64,000 bases of DNA from Halorussus vallis (GTDB lineage Archaea; Halobacteriota; Halobacteria; Halobacteriales; Haladaptataceae), in the NCBI RefSeq assembly GCF_024138165.1, contig NZ_CP100001.1, positions 434,001 through 498,000 on the forward strand, given 5' to 3'. A program made the position numbers and the translations under genes. Positions 42,201 through 52,390 of this stretch are shown piece by piece (within the stretch, counting starts at the first letter, position 1; every line of letters starts with the position of its first letter). The notes beneath the pieces were generated by a model. That model had not been told where the DNA came from, did not search any database, and saw only the letters and a list, made by a program, of their open reading frames with translations.

Positions 42201-42260
42201 GGAGCGTCGTTTCTGCGGTCGGAGTGTCGCTTCTGCGGTCAAAGTATCGTTTCTGCGGTC
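42201..42260 (+). repeat. 20-bp tandem repeat, three copies
   Basis: Units at 42201-42220, 42221-42240 and 42241-42260 all end TTCTGCGGTC and begin GGAGCGTCGT, GGAGTGTCGC and AAAGTATCGT. They directly precede a 36-bp palindrome, upstream of the histidine kinase. Possible triple operator; two helical turns per unit place the sites on one face. Confidence 0.8.
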
Positions 42261-42261
42261 G

Positions 42262-42297
42262 GGGGCCGGTTCGGGACGGCCGTCCCGAACCGGCCCC
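42262..42297. repeat. 36-bp perfect palindrome
   Basis: Bases 42262-42279 are the exact reverse complement of 42280-42297. It lies 105 bases past the M48 protease stop and 53 bases before the kinase ATG. The context fits either a 3' hairpin of the protease message or a regulatory site of the kinase. Confidence 0.7.
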
Positions 42298-42350
42298 ACT
42301 CTTTCCTTCGAGGGAAATCCTTTTGGCTCGCTCCTGTGGAGTAACCGCCA

Positions 42351-45197
42351 ATGGACGCTGGCCGAATCTCGCCCGACGACGTGCTCGCCGCCTGCGGCGG
42401 GACGCCGACGGCCCACGAACCCGTGACGGCGAGCGAAGTCGCGGCGGAGCTCGACTGCAGTCGGCGAACCGCCTATAACAAGCTCGCCGAACTGGCCGAC
42501 CGGGACGAGGTTCGGTCCAAGAAGGTCGGCGCGCGGAGTCGCGTGTGGTGGCTCCCCGCCGACCGCGCGTCTCCCGAGGACCGAACTCCAGTCGCCGACG
42601 CGTTAGCGGACGAGGTGGCGCTCGACGGCGCGTTCGCCGACGAGGCGGCGCGCGAGCAGTTCGAAACCGAACTGGCGGAGGTGTTCGGACGTATCTCGGA
42701 CGCGTTCTACGCGCTCGACGACGAGTGGCGGTTCACGCACGTCAACGAGCGCGCCGAGGAACTCATCGACTACCGCGGTGAGGGCCTCGTCGGCGAGAAC
42801 CTCTGGGAGACCTTCGAGTGGGCGACCGACTCGAAACTGGGCGAGGAGTACCGCGAAGCGATGGAAACCGGCGAGCCGACCGCCTTCGAGTTCTACTACC
42901 CCGAACCGCTCGACGCGTGGTACGAGGTCCACGCCTACCCCTCCGAGTCGGGGCTGTCGGTCTACTTCCAGGACGTGACCGAGCGCCGCGACCGCGAGCG
43001 CGAACTCGTCGAATCGGAGCGCCGGTACCGGACGCTGGTCGAACACTTCCCGAACGGCGCCGTCGCGCTGGTCGACGAGGACCTCCGGTACCGGACCGTC
43101 GGCGGTAATCCCCTCGGGAGCACCACCGATGAACCGGAGGGGCGTCGGCTCACGGACGCCCTGCCGTCGGAACTGGCGGACGAACTCGCCCCGCGCTACG
43201 AGGCCGCGTTCGAAGGCGAATCGAGCACGTTCGAAATCGAGTACGAGGGGTCGTCCTACCGAATCTGGGTTCTGCCGGTCCGGGACGAGGACGGCGACAT
43301 CTTCGCCGCGTTCGGCATGTCCCAGGACGTCACCGAGCAGAAGGAGCGCGAGCGGTACCTCGACGACGCCAAGTCTCAACTCGAGGCGGCGACCGAGGCC
43401 GGCGCCGTCGGAACCTGGGAGTGGAACATCCCCGACGACCGGTTCGTCACCGGCGCGTCGTTCGCCAAGACGTTCGGCGTCGACCCCGAGGCGGCCCGGG
43501 AGGGCGTGGAACTCGACCGAATCGTCTCGGCCATCCACGAGGCCGACCGCGAGCGAGTCGAACGCGAGATAGAGGCGGCAATCGAAACCTGCGGCGAGTA
43601 CGAGGAGGAGTACCGCGTCTGGAACGCCGACGGCGAACTGCGGTGGGTCGTCGCCCGCGGCCACGTCGAGAGCGACGAGGCGGGCGACCCCGTCAACTTC
43701 CCCGGCGCGCTCGCCGACATCACGGAGCGAAAGCGGGCCGAGCAGGAGCTTCAGGAACACCGGAGACAGCTCGAAACGCTGTTCGAGGTGCTCCCGGTCG
43801 GCGTGGTGGTCACGGACGCCGACGGCACCGTCATCGAGGCGAACGAGGCCGCCAAGGACGTCTGGGACGTCGACACGTTCGACGCGACGGGCGTCGCCGA
43901 CTACGAGCGGTACCGCGGGTGGTGGGCCGACACCGGCGAGGCCGTCGCCCCCGACGAGTGGACGCTGGCCCGCGTTCTCCGGGGCGAGGAGGTGACCGAC
44001 CCCGACGTCTTCGAGATCGAAACCGCCGACGGCGAGCGCAGGGTAATCATGGTCCACGGGATGCCGATTTACGGCGAGTCCGGTGAGGTCACCCGCGGCG
44101 TCGCCACGCTGACCGACATCACCGAGCGCCGGGAGTACCAGCGCCAACTGGAGGCGTCCGAACGGCGCTACCGGACGCTGGCAGAGCACTTCCCGAACGG
44201 TGCGGTCGGCGTCTACGACCCCGACCTCCGGTTCACGCTGACCCGGGGCGCGGTCCTGGGCGAGAAACTCCCCGGTCGGGACCGACTCGAAGACAGTCGG
44301 CTCCGCGAGGTGTTCCCCGAGGGACCGGTCGACGACATCGAACCGCTGTTCCGGGCGGCGGTCGAGGACGGCGAGACGGCGAGCATCGACACGGCGTTCG
44401 CCGGCCGGCACTGGCGCGTCTGGGCGACGCCGCTGCGCGACGCCGACGGCGACGTCTTCGCCGGACTGAGTTTCACCCAGGACGTCACCCGACACGTCGA
44501 GCGCGAGCGCAAACTCGAACGCACGGTCGAGAAACTCGAAGAGTCCAACGAGCGCCTCGAATCGTTCGCGAGCATGCTCGCCCACGAACTCCGCAACCCC
44601 GTCGCCATCGGCCAGATATACGGGCGCCAACTCCCGGCCGAGGTGGCCCCCGACGCGGTCGAGTACGTCACCGAGTCGTTCGACCGCATCGAGGACATGA
44701 TCGACGTGATGCTGGTGTTGACCCGCGGCCGCGACGTGGTCAGCGAGCGAGCGCCGGTCGTCCTCGCCGACGCGGCCCGCGAAGCCTGGGCCGACGTCGA
44801 AGCCCCGGATGCGACCGTCTCCATCGCGGTCGACCGGACGATTCGGGCCGACGGGACGTACGTCCGCCACCTGTTCCGAAACCTGCTGGAGAACGCGGTG
44901 GAACACGGCGGCCCCGGGGTCGACGTCACGGTCGGCGACCTGCCTGACGGCTTCTACGTCGCCGACGACGGTCCCGGCATCCCTGCGGACGAGCGCGAAA
45001 CCGTCTTCGAGGCGGGCTACACGACCGCGGCGGGGAACGGCGGCACCGGCCTGGGACTCGCGTTCATCGAGAAGTTGGCCGGGGTGTACGGGTGGGACTG
45101 TCGGGTGACCGAGAGCGAGTCGGGCGGCGCGCGCTTCGAGTTCACGAACGTCGACTGCGACGTCACCGGCGAGCGGTCTGGTCGCGCCGACGAGTAG
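42351..45197 (+). CDS. HTH-PAS5-histidine kinase
   Basis: 948 residues, cytoplasmic, with no TM. An N-terminal winged helix (TASEVAAELDCSRRTAYNKL) precedes about five PAS domains (105-215, 220-335, 345-465, 470-600, 605-715), most closed by D(V/I)TER-type motifs. HisKA has the phospho-acceptor His745 in LAHELRNP, and HATPase_c shows NLLENAVEHGG and DDGPGIP. The N-terminal HTH suggests that it may also bind DNA. Signals (redox, light, oxygen) are typical of haloarchaeal PAS kinases but cannot be fixed. No response regulator is adjacent. Confidence 0.93.
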   Translation: MDAGRISPDDVLAACGGTPTAHEPVTASEVAAELDCSRRTAYNKLAELADRDEVRSKKVGARSRVWWLPADRASPEDRTPVADALADEVALDGAFADEAAREQFETELAEVFGRISDAFYALDDEWRFTHVNERAEELIDYRGEGLVGENLWETFEWATDSKLGEEYREAMETGEPTAFEFYYPEPLDAWYEVHAYPSESGLSVYFQDVTERRDRERELVESERRYRTLVEHFPNGAVALVDEDLRYRTVGGNPLGSTTDEPEGRRLTDALPSELADELAPRYEAAFEGESSTFEIEYEGSSYRIWVLPVRDEDGDIFAAFGMSQDVTEQKERERYLDDAKSQLEAATEAGAVGTWEWNIPDDRFVTGASFAKTFGVDPEAAREGVELDRIVSAIHEADRERVEREIEAAIETCGEYEEEYRVWNADGELRWVVARGHVESDEAGDPVNFPGALADITERKRAEQELQEHRRQLETLFEVLPVGVVVTDADGTVIEANEAAKDVWDVDTFDATGVADYERYRGWWADTGEAVAPDEWTLARVLRGEEVTDPDVFEIETADGERRVIMVHGMPIYGESGEVTRGVATLTDITERREYQRQLEASERRYRTLAEHFPNGAVGVYDPDLRFTLTRGAVLGEKLPGRDRLEDSRLREVFPEGPVDDIEPLFRAAVEDGETASIDTAFAGRHWRVWATPLRDADGDVFAGLSFTQDVTRHVERERKLERTVEKLEESNERLESFASMLAHELRNPVAIGQIYGRQLPAEVAPDAVEYVTESFDRIEDMIDVMLVLTRGRDVVSERAPVVLADAAREAWADVEAPDATVSIAVDRTIRADGTYVRHLFRNLLENAVEHGGPGVDVTVGDLPDGFYVADDGPGIPADERETVFEAGYTTAAGNGGTGLGLAFIEKLAGVYGWDCRVTESESGGARFEFTNVDCDVTGERSGRADE

Positions 45198-45253
45198 CCC
45201 GACCGACCGGCCCCACCGCGAGACTTTTGTCGTTTCGGCGACGACTCCGACCG

Positions 45254-45862
45254 ATGCGCCGACGCGCCCTCCTCGCGACGCTGGCGGCGACGACCGCCGG
45301 CACCGCCGGCTGTCTCGACCGTCTCACCTCCGGAACCGTCCTCGGGCGAACGACCCCGTCGACCGAATCGCCACCCTCGAAGTCGGTTCGCTGTCGCGGC
45401 GACCCGGTCGCGGTCGAACGGACGCTCGCCGACGAACCGGGGTACGACGACGGCATCGAGTACTTTCCGAGGAACGCGACGGTTCGGTACGTCGCGATGG
45501 AGAACGCCGACGGCCCGGTTTCGTTCGGGACGTTCCGCTTCCGGAAGTGGGCGTCGATGGAAGCGGCCGAGGCGGCCGTCGAGCGCGTGCGCGAGGTCAC
45601 CGAAGCCCGCCTCGGCACCGACCGGTTCGGCTCGGGCGTCGGTCAACCGCCGGGACTCTCGCTGCGGAACTCGCTCGTCGTTCGGCTGGTAGCGCCGGTC
45701 CGCGTCGAAGACGGGACGACGGTCGAGACGGACGCGGTGGAACTCTCGCGGCTGGTCGAAGCCGCGCCCCGGTCGGTCGACGCGACCGTCTCGCTGGCGG
45801 GAGACGAGTTCTCCCGGACGGTGCCGGTGTTCGCCGAGTGCGTCCGGGGCGGTCCCCTCTGA
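45254..45862 (+). CDS. Lipoprotein of unknown function
   Basis: 202 residues from ATG at 45254. The N-terminus MRRRALLATLAATTAGTAGC is a lipobox-type signal with Cys20, probably Tat-routed given the RRR and haloarchaeal practice. The mature part is a compact alpha/beta domain starting from CRGDPVAVERTLADEPGYDDGIEY. An outer-face lipid anchor is likely. No match to a substrate-binding family is evident. Function unknown. Confidence 0.8.
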   Translation: MRRRALLATLAATTAGTAGCLDRLTSGTVLGRTTPSTESPPSKSVRCRGDPVAVERTLADEPGYDDGIEYFPRNATVRYVAMENADGPVSFGTFRFRKWASMEAAEAAVERVREVTEARLGTDRFGSGVGQPPGLSLRNSLVVRLVAPVRVEDGTTVETDAVELSRLVEAAPRSVDATVSLAGDEFSRTVPVFAECVRGGPL

Positions 45863-45948
45863 GCGCACTCCCGTGCGCTCGTCCTCCGCCTGCGATAGAA
45901 GCCGCCACTGAGTTGAATTTAAAGTGGGCGGACGAGGAACGTTCTTCC

Positions 45949-46287
45949 ATGGACGTTCGACGACGCTCGGTGGCGAGTCCGCTCATCCTCGCCGGCGGAG
46001 CGGTCGCCACGATACTGCTGTTCTCACTCGTGTACCCGTTCACGGGGTTCACCTCGACGGTCGGGGGGAACACCATCACGTATCAGCTTTCGGACCCCAT
46101 CGCGCATCCGGAGTGGTACTTGATTATCGTCTGGCAGAAAAGCCTGCATTTGAGCGTTCAGACCTTCGCGTTGGGCGGCCCGACGAATCTCGCGCCGGTC
46201 GGGGCGAGCACCTACCTCGCCGACCTGGAAACGCTGTCGGGACTCGCCTTTCTCGCGCTGTTCACCGCTTCGCTGATTCGGGAGTAA
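45949..46287 (+). CDS. Two-TM membrane protein, function unknown
   Basis: 112 residues from ATG at 45949, with TTTAAA at 45918-45923 placing transcription start at the ATG. TM helices at about 8-28 (SPLILAGGAVATILLFSLVYP) and 92-109. Between them lies a moderately hydrophobic loop (SDPIAHPEWYLIIVWQKSLHL) whose aromatic content could be interfacial. Conserved-looking but no assigned function. Followed at once by a strong hairpin. Confidence 0.7.
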   Translation: MDVRRRSVASPLILAGGAVATILLFSLVYPFTGFTSTVGGNTITYQLSDPIAHPEWYLIIVWQKSLHLSVQTFALGGPTNLAPVGASTYLADLETLSGLAFLALFTASLIRE

Positions 46288-46325
46288 TCGCCGCGAGCGA
46301 CGGCGAACACCGTCGCTCGCGGCGA
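46288..46325 (+). terminator. 16-bp hairpin directly after the two-TM protein
   Basis: Bases 46288-46303 pair perfectly with 46310-46325 around a CGAACA loop, starting at the base after the TAA stop. Likely 3'-end element of that transcript, insulating it from the catabolic island that follows. Confidence 0.55.
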
Positions 46326-46376
46326 CCCTTCGGAGGACCGGGACCCGGGCGTCTTCGCGGCGGTCGTCGCCCGGGC

Positions 46377-46419
46377 TATACACACAATCCGTTTCCAATG
46401 TACACAAAAAAGTTAAACG
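46377..46419 (+). promoter_or_regulatory. doeA promoter with two copies of the island motif
   Basis: TACACA occurs at 46379-46384 and 46401-46406, 22 bases apart; on the other strand these read ATTGTGTGTA and TTTTGTGTAC. The TATA-like TTAAAC (46413-46418) follows directly. The motif also occurs at the other island promoters. Confidence 0.6.
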
Positions 46420-46454
46420 GCTCCTCGGTGAACCCCTTGACGAACTGCGTTGCC

Positions 46455-47633
46455 ATGTCACAAGCTGTCTTCGACCAGAGCGAGTACGACCGCCGCATAG
46501 CCCGAACGAAAGAGCGGATGCGCGAGGAGGAACTCGACGCCCTCGTCGTCACCGACCCGTCGAACATGAACTACCTCACCGGGTACGACGGGTGGTCGTT
46601 CTACGTCCACCAGGGCGTCGTCGTCACGCCGGACCGCGACGAACCGGTGTGGGTCGGCCGCGAGATGGACGCCAACGGCGCGCGAGCCACCACGACGCTC
46701 GCCGAGGAAAGCATCCGCGCCTACAGCGACGACCACGTCCACTCGCCGTACGACCTCCACCCGATGGACTTCGTCGCGGGCGTCATCGAGGACCTCGGCG
46801 TCGACGACGGCCGAATCGGCCTGGAGATGGACGCCTACTACTTCACCGCCAAGTCCTACACCCGACTGCAGGAGAACCTCCCCGAGGCGTCCTTCGAGGA
46901 CCACACCCTGCTGGTCAACTGGGTCCGGGTCAAGAAGTCCGACCGGGAGTTGGAGTACATGGAGCAGGCCGCCCGCATCTCCGAGAACGCGATGGAGGCG
47001 GGCCTGGATGCTATCGGCGAGGGCGTCCCCGAGTACGAGGCCGCCGAGGCCATCTACTCGGCGCTCATCGACGGCACCGATGACTACGGTGGCGACTACC
47101 CCTCCATCGTCCCGCTGATGCCCTCTGGCGACCACACCGGCACGCCCCACCTCACCTGGACCGACCGACCGTTCGAGGACGGCGACCCGGTCATCATCGA
47201 ACTGTCGGGCTGTCGGCACCGCTACCACTCGCCGCTCGCCCGGACGACGTTCGTCGGCGACCCGCCCGAGGAGATTCGGGAGACCGCCGACATCGTGGTC
47301 GAGGGCATCGAGGCGGCGCTCGACGCCGCGGAACCGGGCGTCACCGCCGAGTCGGTCGAGAAGGCCTGGCGCGACACCATCGCGAAGTACGACGTCGAGA
47401 AGGAGGACCGCATCGGCTACTCGATGGGACTGGGCTACCCGCCGGACTGGGGCGAGCACACCGCCAGCATCCGACCCGGCGACGAGACCGTCCTGGAGGA
47501 GAACATGACCTTCCACATGATTCCGGGCCTCTGGTTCGACGACTTCGGCGTCGAGTTGAGCGAGACGTTCCGGGTGACCTCGACCGGAGCCGAAACCCTG
47601 GCAAACTTCCCGCGCGAACTCTTTACCGCGTAA
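46455..47633 (+). CDS. doeA: Ectoine hydrolase DoeA (M24-fold, no metal ligands)
   Basis: 392 residues from ATG at 46455. DoeA/EutD opens the ectoine ring to N-acetyl-diaminobutyrate. The creatinase/aminopeptidase-P fold is clear. DoeA-type segments include [49 protein letters not shown] and [17 protein letters not shown], in part word for word as I recall the bacterial enzymes. The usual M24 metal-binding Asp residues are replaced (IIELSG; HSPLART), as in DoeA and creatinase, which are metal-free. It is the first gene of the island and its stop is one base before glutamate dehydrogenase. Confidence 0.88.
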   Translation: MSQAVFDQSEYDRRIARTKERMREEELDALVVTDPSNMNYLTGYDGWSFYVHQGVVVTPDRDEPVWVGREMDANGARATTTLAEESIRAYSDDHVHSPYDLHPMDFVAGVIEDLGVDDGRIGLEMDAYYFTAKSYTRLQENLPEASFEDHTLLVNWVRVKKSDRELEYMEQAARISENAMEAGLDAIGEGVPEYEAAEAIYSALIDGTDDYGGDYPSIVPLMPSGDHTGTPHLTWTDRPFEDGDPVIIELSGCRHRYHSPLARTTFVGDPPEEIRETADIVVEGIEAALDAAEPGVTAESVEKAWRDTIAKYDVEKEDRIGYSMGLGYPPDWGEHTASIRPGDETVLEENMTFHMIPGLWFDDFGVELSETFRVTSTGAETLANFPRELFTA

Positions 47634-47634
47634 C

Positions 47635-48957
47635 ATGGGAACGGACGAATCAGATCGAACCGAAATCGAAGCGAATCGGCAAGACCGGACGGTCGCCGAC
47701 GGCGGGTCGACCGAACCGGCCTCCGCGCTGGTGACCGCGCGGCGGCAACTGGAGCAGGCGGCCGCCCACGTCGACGTCGACCCCGGCGTCATCGAGCGGC
47801 TCAAACACCCGACGCGGGTCCAGCGGGTCGCCGTGCCGCTGAAGCGCGACAGCGGCGAAGTCGAGGTGTTCGCGGGCTTCCGCGCCCAGCACGACGACGT
47901 GCGGGGACCGTACAAGGGCGGCCTGCGCTACCACCCCGAGGTCGACACCGAGGAGTGCATCGGGCTGTCGATGTGGATGACCTGGAAGTGCGCGGTGATG
48001 GACCTCCCGTTCGGCGGCGGCAAGGGCGGCGTCGCGGTCAACCCCAAGGAACTGAGCGAAGGCGAGCGTGAGCGACTCACTCGCCGGTTCGCCGAGGAAC
48101 TCCGCAACGCCATCGGCCCGAAGAAGGACGTGCCGGCCCCCGACATGGGGACCGACGCCCAGACGATGGCGTGGTTCATGGACGCCTACTCGATGCAGGA
48201 AGGCGAGACGGTCCCCGGCGTCGTGACGGGCAAACCGCCGGTCGTCGGCGGGAGCGAGGGCCGCGAGGAGGCCCCCGGCCGGTCGGTGGCCATCATCACC
48301 CGTGAGGCCATCGACTACTACGACTGGGACATCGGGAACACCAGCGTCGCGGTGCAGGGCTACGGGAGCGTGGGCGCGAACGCCGCCCGACTTCTCGACG
48401 ACTGGGGCGCGACCGTGGTGGCGGTTTCGGACGTCAACGGCGCCATCTACGACCCCTCGGGTCTGGACACCCGCGACGTGCCGACTCACGAGGAAGAGCC
48501 CGAGGCCGTGATGACCCACGACGCGCCCGAGAAGCTCTCGAACGAGGAGATTCTCGAACTCGACGTCGACGTCTTGATTCCGGCCGCCATCGGCAACGTC
48601 ATCACCGCCGACAACGCCCACGACATCCAGGCCGATGTCGTGGTCGAGGGCGCGAACGGCCCGACCACCTTCGCCGCCGACGCGGCCCTGGAGGAGCGCG
48701 GGATTCCGGTGATTCCGGACATCCTGGCGAACGCGGGCGGGGTGACGGTGTCGTACTTCGAGTGGCTTCAGGACATCAACCGCCGGTCGTGGTCGCTCGA
48801 GCGCGTCAACACCGAACTCGAAGAGGAGATGCTCAAGGCCTGGAACGCCGTCCGCGAGGAGGTCGAGGCGCGCGACCTGGGCTGGCGCGACGCCGCCTAC
48901 GTCGTCGCGCTCTCGCGCATCGCCGAGGCGAAGGCGACCCGCGGCCTCTGGCCGTAG
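47635..48957 (+). CDS. gdh: Glutamate dehydrogenase
   Basis: 440 residues. Oxidative deamination of glutamate to 2-oxoglutarate or the reverse, with NAD(P). Catalytic-lysine motifs [11 protein letters not shown] and [12 protein letters not shown], and the Rossmann motif [13 protein letters not shown]. The first 35 residues are an acidic extension. The one-base gap to doeA means co-transcription. A plausible role is to regenerate 2-oxoglutarate from the glutamate produced by the transaminases of the same island, releasing ammonium. Confidence 0.95.
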   Translation: MGTDESDRTEIEANRQDRTVADGGSTEPASALVTARRQLEQAAAHVDVDPGVIERLKHPTRVQRVAVPLKRDSGEVEVFAGFRAQHDDVRGPYKGGLRYHPEVDTEECIGLSMWMTWKCAVMDLPFGGGKGGVAVNPKELSEGERERLTRRFAEELRNAIGPKKDVPAPDMGTDAQTMAWFMDAYSMQEGETVPGVVTGKPPVVGGSEGREEAPGRSVAIITREAIDYYDWDIGNTSVAVQGYGSVGANAARLLDDWGATVVAVSDVNGAIYDPSGLDTRDVPTHEEEPEAVMTHDAPEKLSNEEILELDVDVLIPAAIGNVITADNAHDIQADVVVEGANGPTTFAADAALEERGIPVIPDILANAGGVTVSYFEWLQDINRRSWSLERVNTELEEEMLKAWNAVREEVEARDLGWRDAAYVVALSRIAEAKATRGLWP

Positions 48958-49075
48958 GGTCGGCCCCGCCGACGCCCGTCGATTTCGCTTTTCTGCGACG
49001 CGTAGTCCGTGCGAGAGCGCGACCGAAAACGAGAATCGGAAATCGGTTTTAGAAGAGTGCCAACGGCGCGACTCG

Positions 49076-52000
49076 CTACCGGTCGAGCGCTTCGGCGACC
49101 TTCTCGACGGGGTGGGGCGGTTCGTCGTCGGTCCCCTCCCAGTCGCCGAGTTGGGTCCGGCAGGACGCGCCGGGCGCGACCACCGTCTCGCCGTCGCTCT
49201 CCTCGACCTGCTCGAAGAGGATATCGCCGATGGCTCGGCTCATCGAGTAGTGTTCGGCCTCGTAGCCGAAGCTTCCCGCCATCCCGCAACAGCCCGAATC
49301 GAGCCTGTCGACCTCGTAGCCGACGGCCCGCAGGACGACGGCGGCGTGGCCGTCCTTCTTGGTGGCCTTCTGGTGGCAGTGGCCGTGGTAGGTCAGCGAC
49401 TCCGCGGGCGCGTCGCCCGCGGAGTCGTCCGAATCGGACGGCGCGAGCGCGTCGGTCAGGTCGAAGGCGTCGAGGTACTCCATCACGCCGTAGGTGTTGG
49501 CGGCGACCCGTTCGGTTTCGCGCCCGAGGGTCGCCCGCGGGCGACCCTCGGGCGCCGAGTTCGGCGCTCCGCCCTCGCCCGCCGAGTCCGACGCTTCCAG
49601 TCCGGCCTCGGGGTCGGCGGTCCGGGGTTCGGTGTACTGCTCGCCCGAGCGACTGGCCTCCGGAGTCTCGTCGTCGGCCAGGAGGTCGAGGTAGTCCGAC
49701 TGGACCATCACGGCGTCGGAGGGTTCGACCACGACCACGTCCCAGCCGTCGCGGACCTTCGGCGCGAGCGCCCGCACGTTCGTCTCGGCGCACGCCCGCG
49801 AGACGTCGAGAAAGCCCTTCGAGTGGGCCGACCGGCCCGTGGCGGTCACGTCGGCCGGGATGCGGACCCGCACCCCCGCGGCTTCGAGGACCCGGACCGC
49901 GGCCTTGCCGGCCTCGGGGTGGTTGTAGTTGGTGTAGGTGTCGGGGAGCAACGCGACCTTCCGGGTCGCTTCGTCGGCGGGGACCTGCGGGCCGCCGCGG
50001 GCCTCGAACCAGTCGACGAAGCTCTCGCGGTGGAAGTTGGGGAGACTGCGCTCGCGGGCGATGCCCAGCGTCTTCTCCATGACGGTCCGGGCGCCGGGCA
50101 CCTTCTCCGCCAAGTTCGACACCGGCGCGAGCGCCGACCCCGCGGCGTTGAGACGGTCGACGTGCGCGAACACGTGGTCGCGGAGGCTGGCGCCGTGCTC
50201 CTCGTGGTGGGCGTGCTCGACCTCGGCCTTCAGTTTCGCCATGTCGACCTCCGAGGGACAGTCGCGGGCACAGCCCTTGCAGCCGATGCAGAGGTCCATC
50301 ACCTCGGCCATGAACTCGGTGTCGAGTTGCTCGTCGTCGGGCAGGTCGCCCGACATCGCCTGTCGAAGCGCGTTCGCCCGGCCGCGGGTCGCGGTGATCT
50401 CCTCGTCGGCGGCGCGGTAGGTCGGACACATCACTCCGCCGGTGGTGTCCTGCTGGCCGCGACAGCCCCCGCAGCCGTGACAGAGTTCGACCATGCCCTG
50501 GAAGCCGTTCTCGTTCTCCCAGTTCAGCGCGGGGTCGAGGCCCGCGTCGAACTCGTAGTCGGGGTCGAACCGGAGGTTCTCGGTCATGTCGACGTCGCCG
50601 CAGACCTGCCCCGGATTCAGCAGCCAGTCGGGGTCGAACGCGGTCTTGAGGTCGCGGAACACCTGCCAGACGTGCTCGCCGTACAGTTTGCGGTTCCACT
50701 GGGTGCGCGCCCGGCCGTCGCCGTGTTCGCCAGACACCGACCCGCCGTACTCGACCACCAGGTCGGTCACCGCGTCCGAGATGGATTCCATCTGGTTGAC
50801 GCCCGCGGGGCTCTTGGTGTCGACCAGCGGGCGCATGTGCATACAGCCGGGCCCGGCGTGGGCGTAGAAGCTGGCGAAGGTGTCGTTGTCCTCTAACACC
50901 CGCTGGAAGTCGGCGACGTAGTCGGCGAGGTTCTCGGTCGGCACCGCGGTGTCCTCGATGAACGAGATGTGCTTGGCGTCAGAGGTCCGCGACAGCAGGA
51001 TGGGCATCCCGGACTTCCGGAGCTTCCAGAGCTTCGCACGGTCGGCGTCGTCGTAGGCCTCCAGCGCGTCGAACGCGCGGCGGGGCTGGGCGTCCGATTC
51101 GTCGCCTCCCTCGGCGTCCGGCGCGGCCGCGCCGGCTTCGCCGGTCGCCTCGCCCACCCGGTCTTCGAGCAGAGCCGCGACCTGCTCGCGGCCGTGGGCG
51201 TCGTCCTCGGCGTAGAACTCCACCAGTAGGGCGGTTTCGGTGCCCTCGGGGAGCATCGCGACCACGTCGGCGAACTCCTCGGTATCGCGCGCGAGGTCGA
51301 GCAGGACGTCGTCGATGGCCTCGACCGCGGCGGGGTCGTGACGAGTGACGATGGCGTCGACGTCGGCCATCGCGTCGAGCAGGTCGCGGTAGGTCAACAG
51401 CGCGACCGACTTGGTTTCGGGGACGGGTTCGAGCGAGACGGTCGCCTCGGTGACGATGCCGAGCGTCCCCTCGCTCCCGGCGAACAGGCGCGCGAGGTTG
51501 ACGGTCCCCGAGCCGCTCGCGCCCTCCGCGGCGCCCTGCGCCTCGCGGGCCTCGGTTACGAGCCTGTCGAGGTTGTATCCCGAGACGTTGCGCTTGAGCT
51601 GCGGGTAGACCTCCTCGACGGCGTCGGCTTCCTCCTCGACGATTCGGCGAACCTCGGCGTAGATTCGCGCTTCGAGGTCGCCGTCGGGGTCGGCGCCGTC
51701 CCGGAGTTCGTCGAGCGTCACCGCGCCGAAGGTCGTCACGGTGCCGTCGGCGAGGACGACTTCGACCTCCTCGACGTAGGCGTCGGTCTTGCCGTACTTC
51801 AGCGAGTGAGCGCCCGTCGAGTTGTTCCCGATGGCCCCGCCGATGGTACTTCGGTTGCCGGCGGCGGGGTCGGGCGCGAACTTCAGGTCGTGGGGCGCGA
51901 GTTCGGCGTTGAGGTCGGCGAGGACCGCGCCGGCCTGCGCGCGCGCCCGGCGGTCCTCGGGGTCGACCTCCAGCAGGTCGCCCATGTGTGCCGTGAAGTC

Positions 52001-52384
52001 GAGGACGACTGCCTCGTTGACGGCCTGGCCGGCGAGGCTGGTGCCGCCGCCCCGCGGTAGCACCGGAATCCCGCGGTCGGCGCAGTAGGCCATCACCGCC
52101 GCCACGTCGTCGGTCGATTCCGGCATCACGACGCCGACCGGCGTGACCTCGTAGGCGCTGGCGTCGGTCGCGTACAGCTGTCTGCTGTACTCGTCGAACC
52201 GGACTTCGCCGTCGACGCGCTCGACGAGGTCGGCGACGAGGTCCGTTCGGACCTCGTCGCCGCCGACGTAGTCGTAGTCGGCGCGGGGGTCGGCGGCCGG
52301 GTCACGGGTCGATTCGTCGGGGTTTCGGGACGCGCCGTCGACGGCGTCGCGTGACGCGTCGTCGGTGGTGTCGTTCGTGGCCAT
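49076..52384 (-). CDS. FAD-linked 2-hydroxyacid oxidase fused to Fe-S/CCG module
   Basis: 1102 residues. An N-terminal FAD-binding PCMH domain (PRGGGTSLAGQAVN, GNNSTGAHSLKYGKT) and the FAD-linked oxidase C-terminal domain are fused to a GlpC/HdrD-like part with two iron-sulphur sites (CHGCGGCRGQQ..CP; CIGCKGCARDCP) and CCG signals (YHGHCHQKAT, GCCGMAGSFGY). It oxidises a D-2-hydroxyacid (lactate, glycolate or 2-hydroxyglutarate) and passes electrons to quinone or another carrier. Three low-complexity inserts contain perfect DNA palindromes (49397-49427, 49520-49555, 51118-51135). Start ATG 52384, 6 bases after the dehydrogenase stop. Confidence 0.92.
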   Translation of the reverse strand: MATNDTTDDASRDAVDGASRNPDESTRDPAADPRADYDYVGGDEVRTDLVADLVERVDGEVRFDEYSRQLYATDASAYEVTPVGVVMPESTDDVAAVMAYCADRGIPVLPRGGGTSLAGQAVNEAVVLDFTAHMGDLLEVDPEDRRARAQAGAVLADLNAELAPHDLKFAPDPAAGNRSTIGGAIGNNSTGAHSLKYGKTDAYVEEVEVVLADGTVTTFGAVTLDELRDGADPDGDLEARIYAEVRRIVEEEADAVEEVYPQLKRNVSGYNLDRLVTEAREAQGAAEGASGSGTVNLARLFAGSEGTLGIVTEATVSLEPVPETKSVALLTYRDLLDAMADVDAIVTRHDPAAVEAIDDVLLDLARDTEEFADVVAMLPEGTETALLVEFYAEDDAHGREQVAALLEDRVGEATGEAGAAAPDAEGGDESDAQPRRAFDALEAYDDADRAKLWKLRKSGMPILLSRTSDAKHISFIEDTAVPTENLADYVADFQRVLEDNDTFASFYAHAGPGCMHMRPLVDTKSPAGVNQMESISDAVTDLVVEYGGSVSGEHGDGRARTQWNRKLYGEHVWQVFRDLKTAFDPDWLLNPGQVCGDVDMTENLRFDPDYEFDAGLDPALNWENENGFQGMVELCHGCGGCRGQQDTTGGVMCPTYRAADEEITATRGRANALRQAMSGDLPDDEQLDTEFMAEVMDLCIGCKGCARDCPSEVDMAKLKAEVEHAHHEEHGASLRDHVFAHVDRLNAAGSALAPVSNLAEKVPGARTVMEKTLGIARERSLPNFHRESFVDWFEARGGPQVPADEATRKVALLPDTYTNYNHPEAGKAAVRVLEAAGVRVRIPADVTATGRSAHSKGFLDVSRACAETNVRALAPKVRDGWDVVVVEPSDAVMVQSDYLDLLADDETPEASRSGEQYTEPRTADPEAGLEASDSAGEGGAPNSAPEGRPRATLGRETERVAANTYGVMEYLDAFDLTDALAPSDSDDSAGDAPAESLTYHGHCHQKATKKDGHAAVVLRAVGYEVDRLDSGCCGMAGSFGYEAEHYSMSRAIGDILFEQVEESDGETVVAPGASCRTQLGDWEGTDDEPPHPVEKVAEALDR

Positions 52385-52390
52385 CGTCGT

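Noticed and set aside
46455-47633. Xaa-Pro aminopeptidase (ordinary M24 peptidase)
   Set aside because: The metal-binding Asp positions are replaced and long DoeA-type segments are present, so the peptidase call is unlikely.
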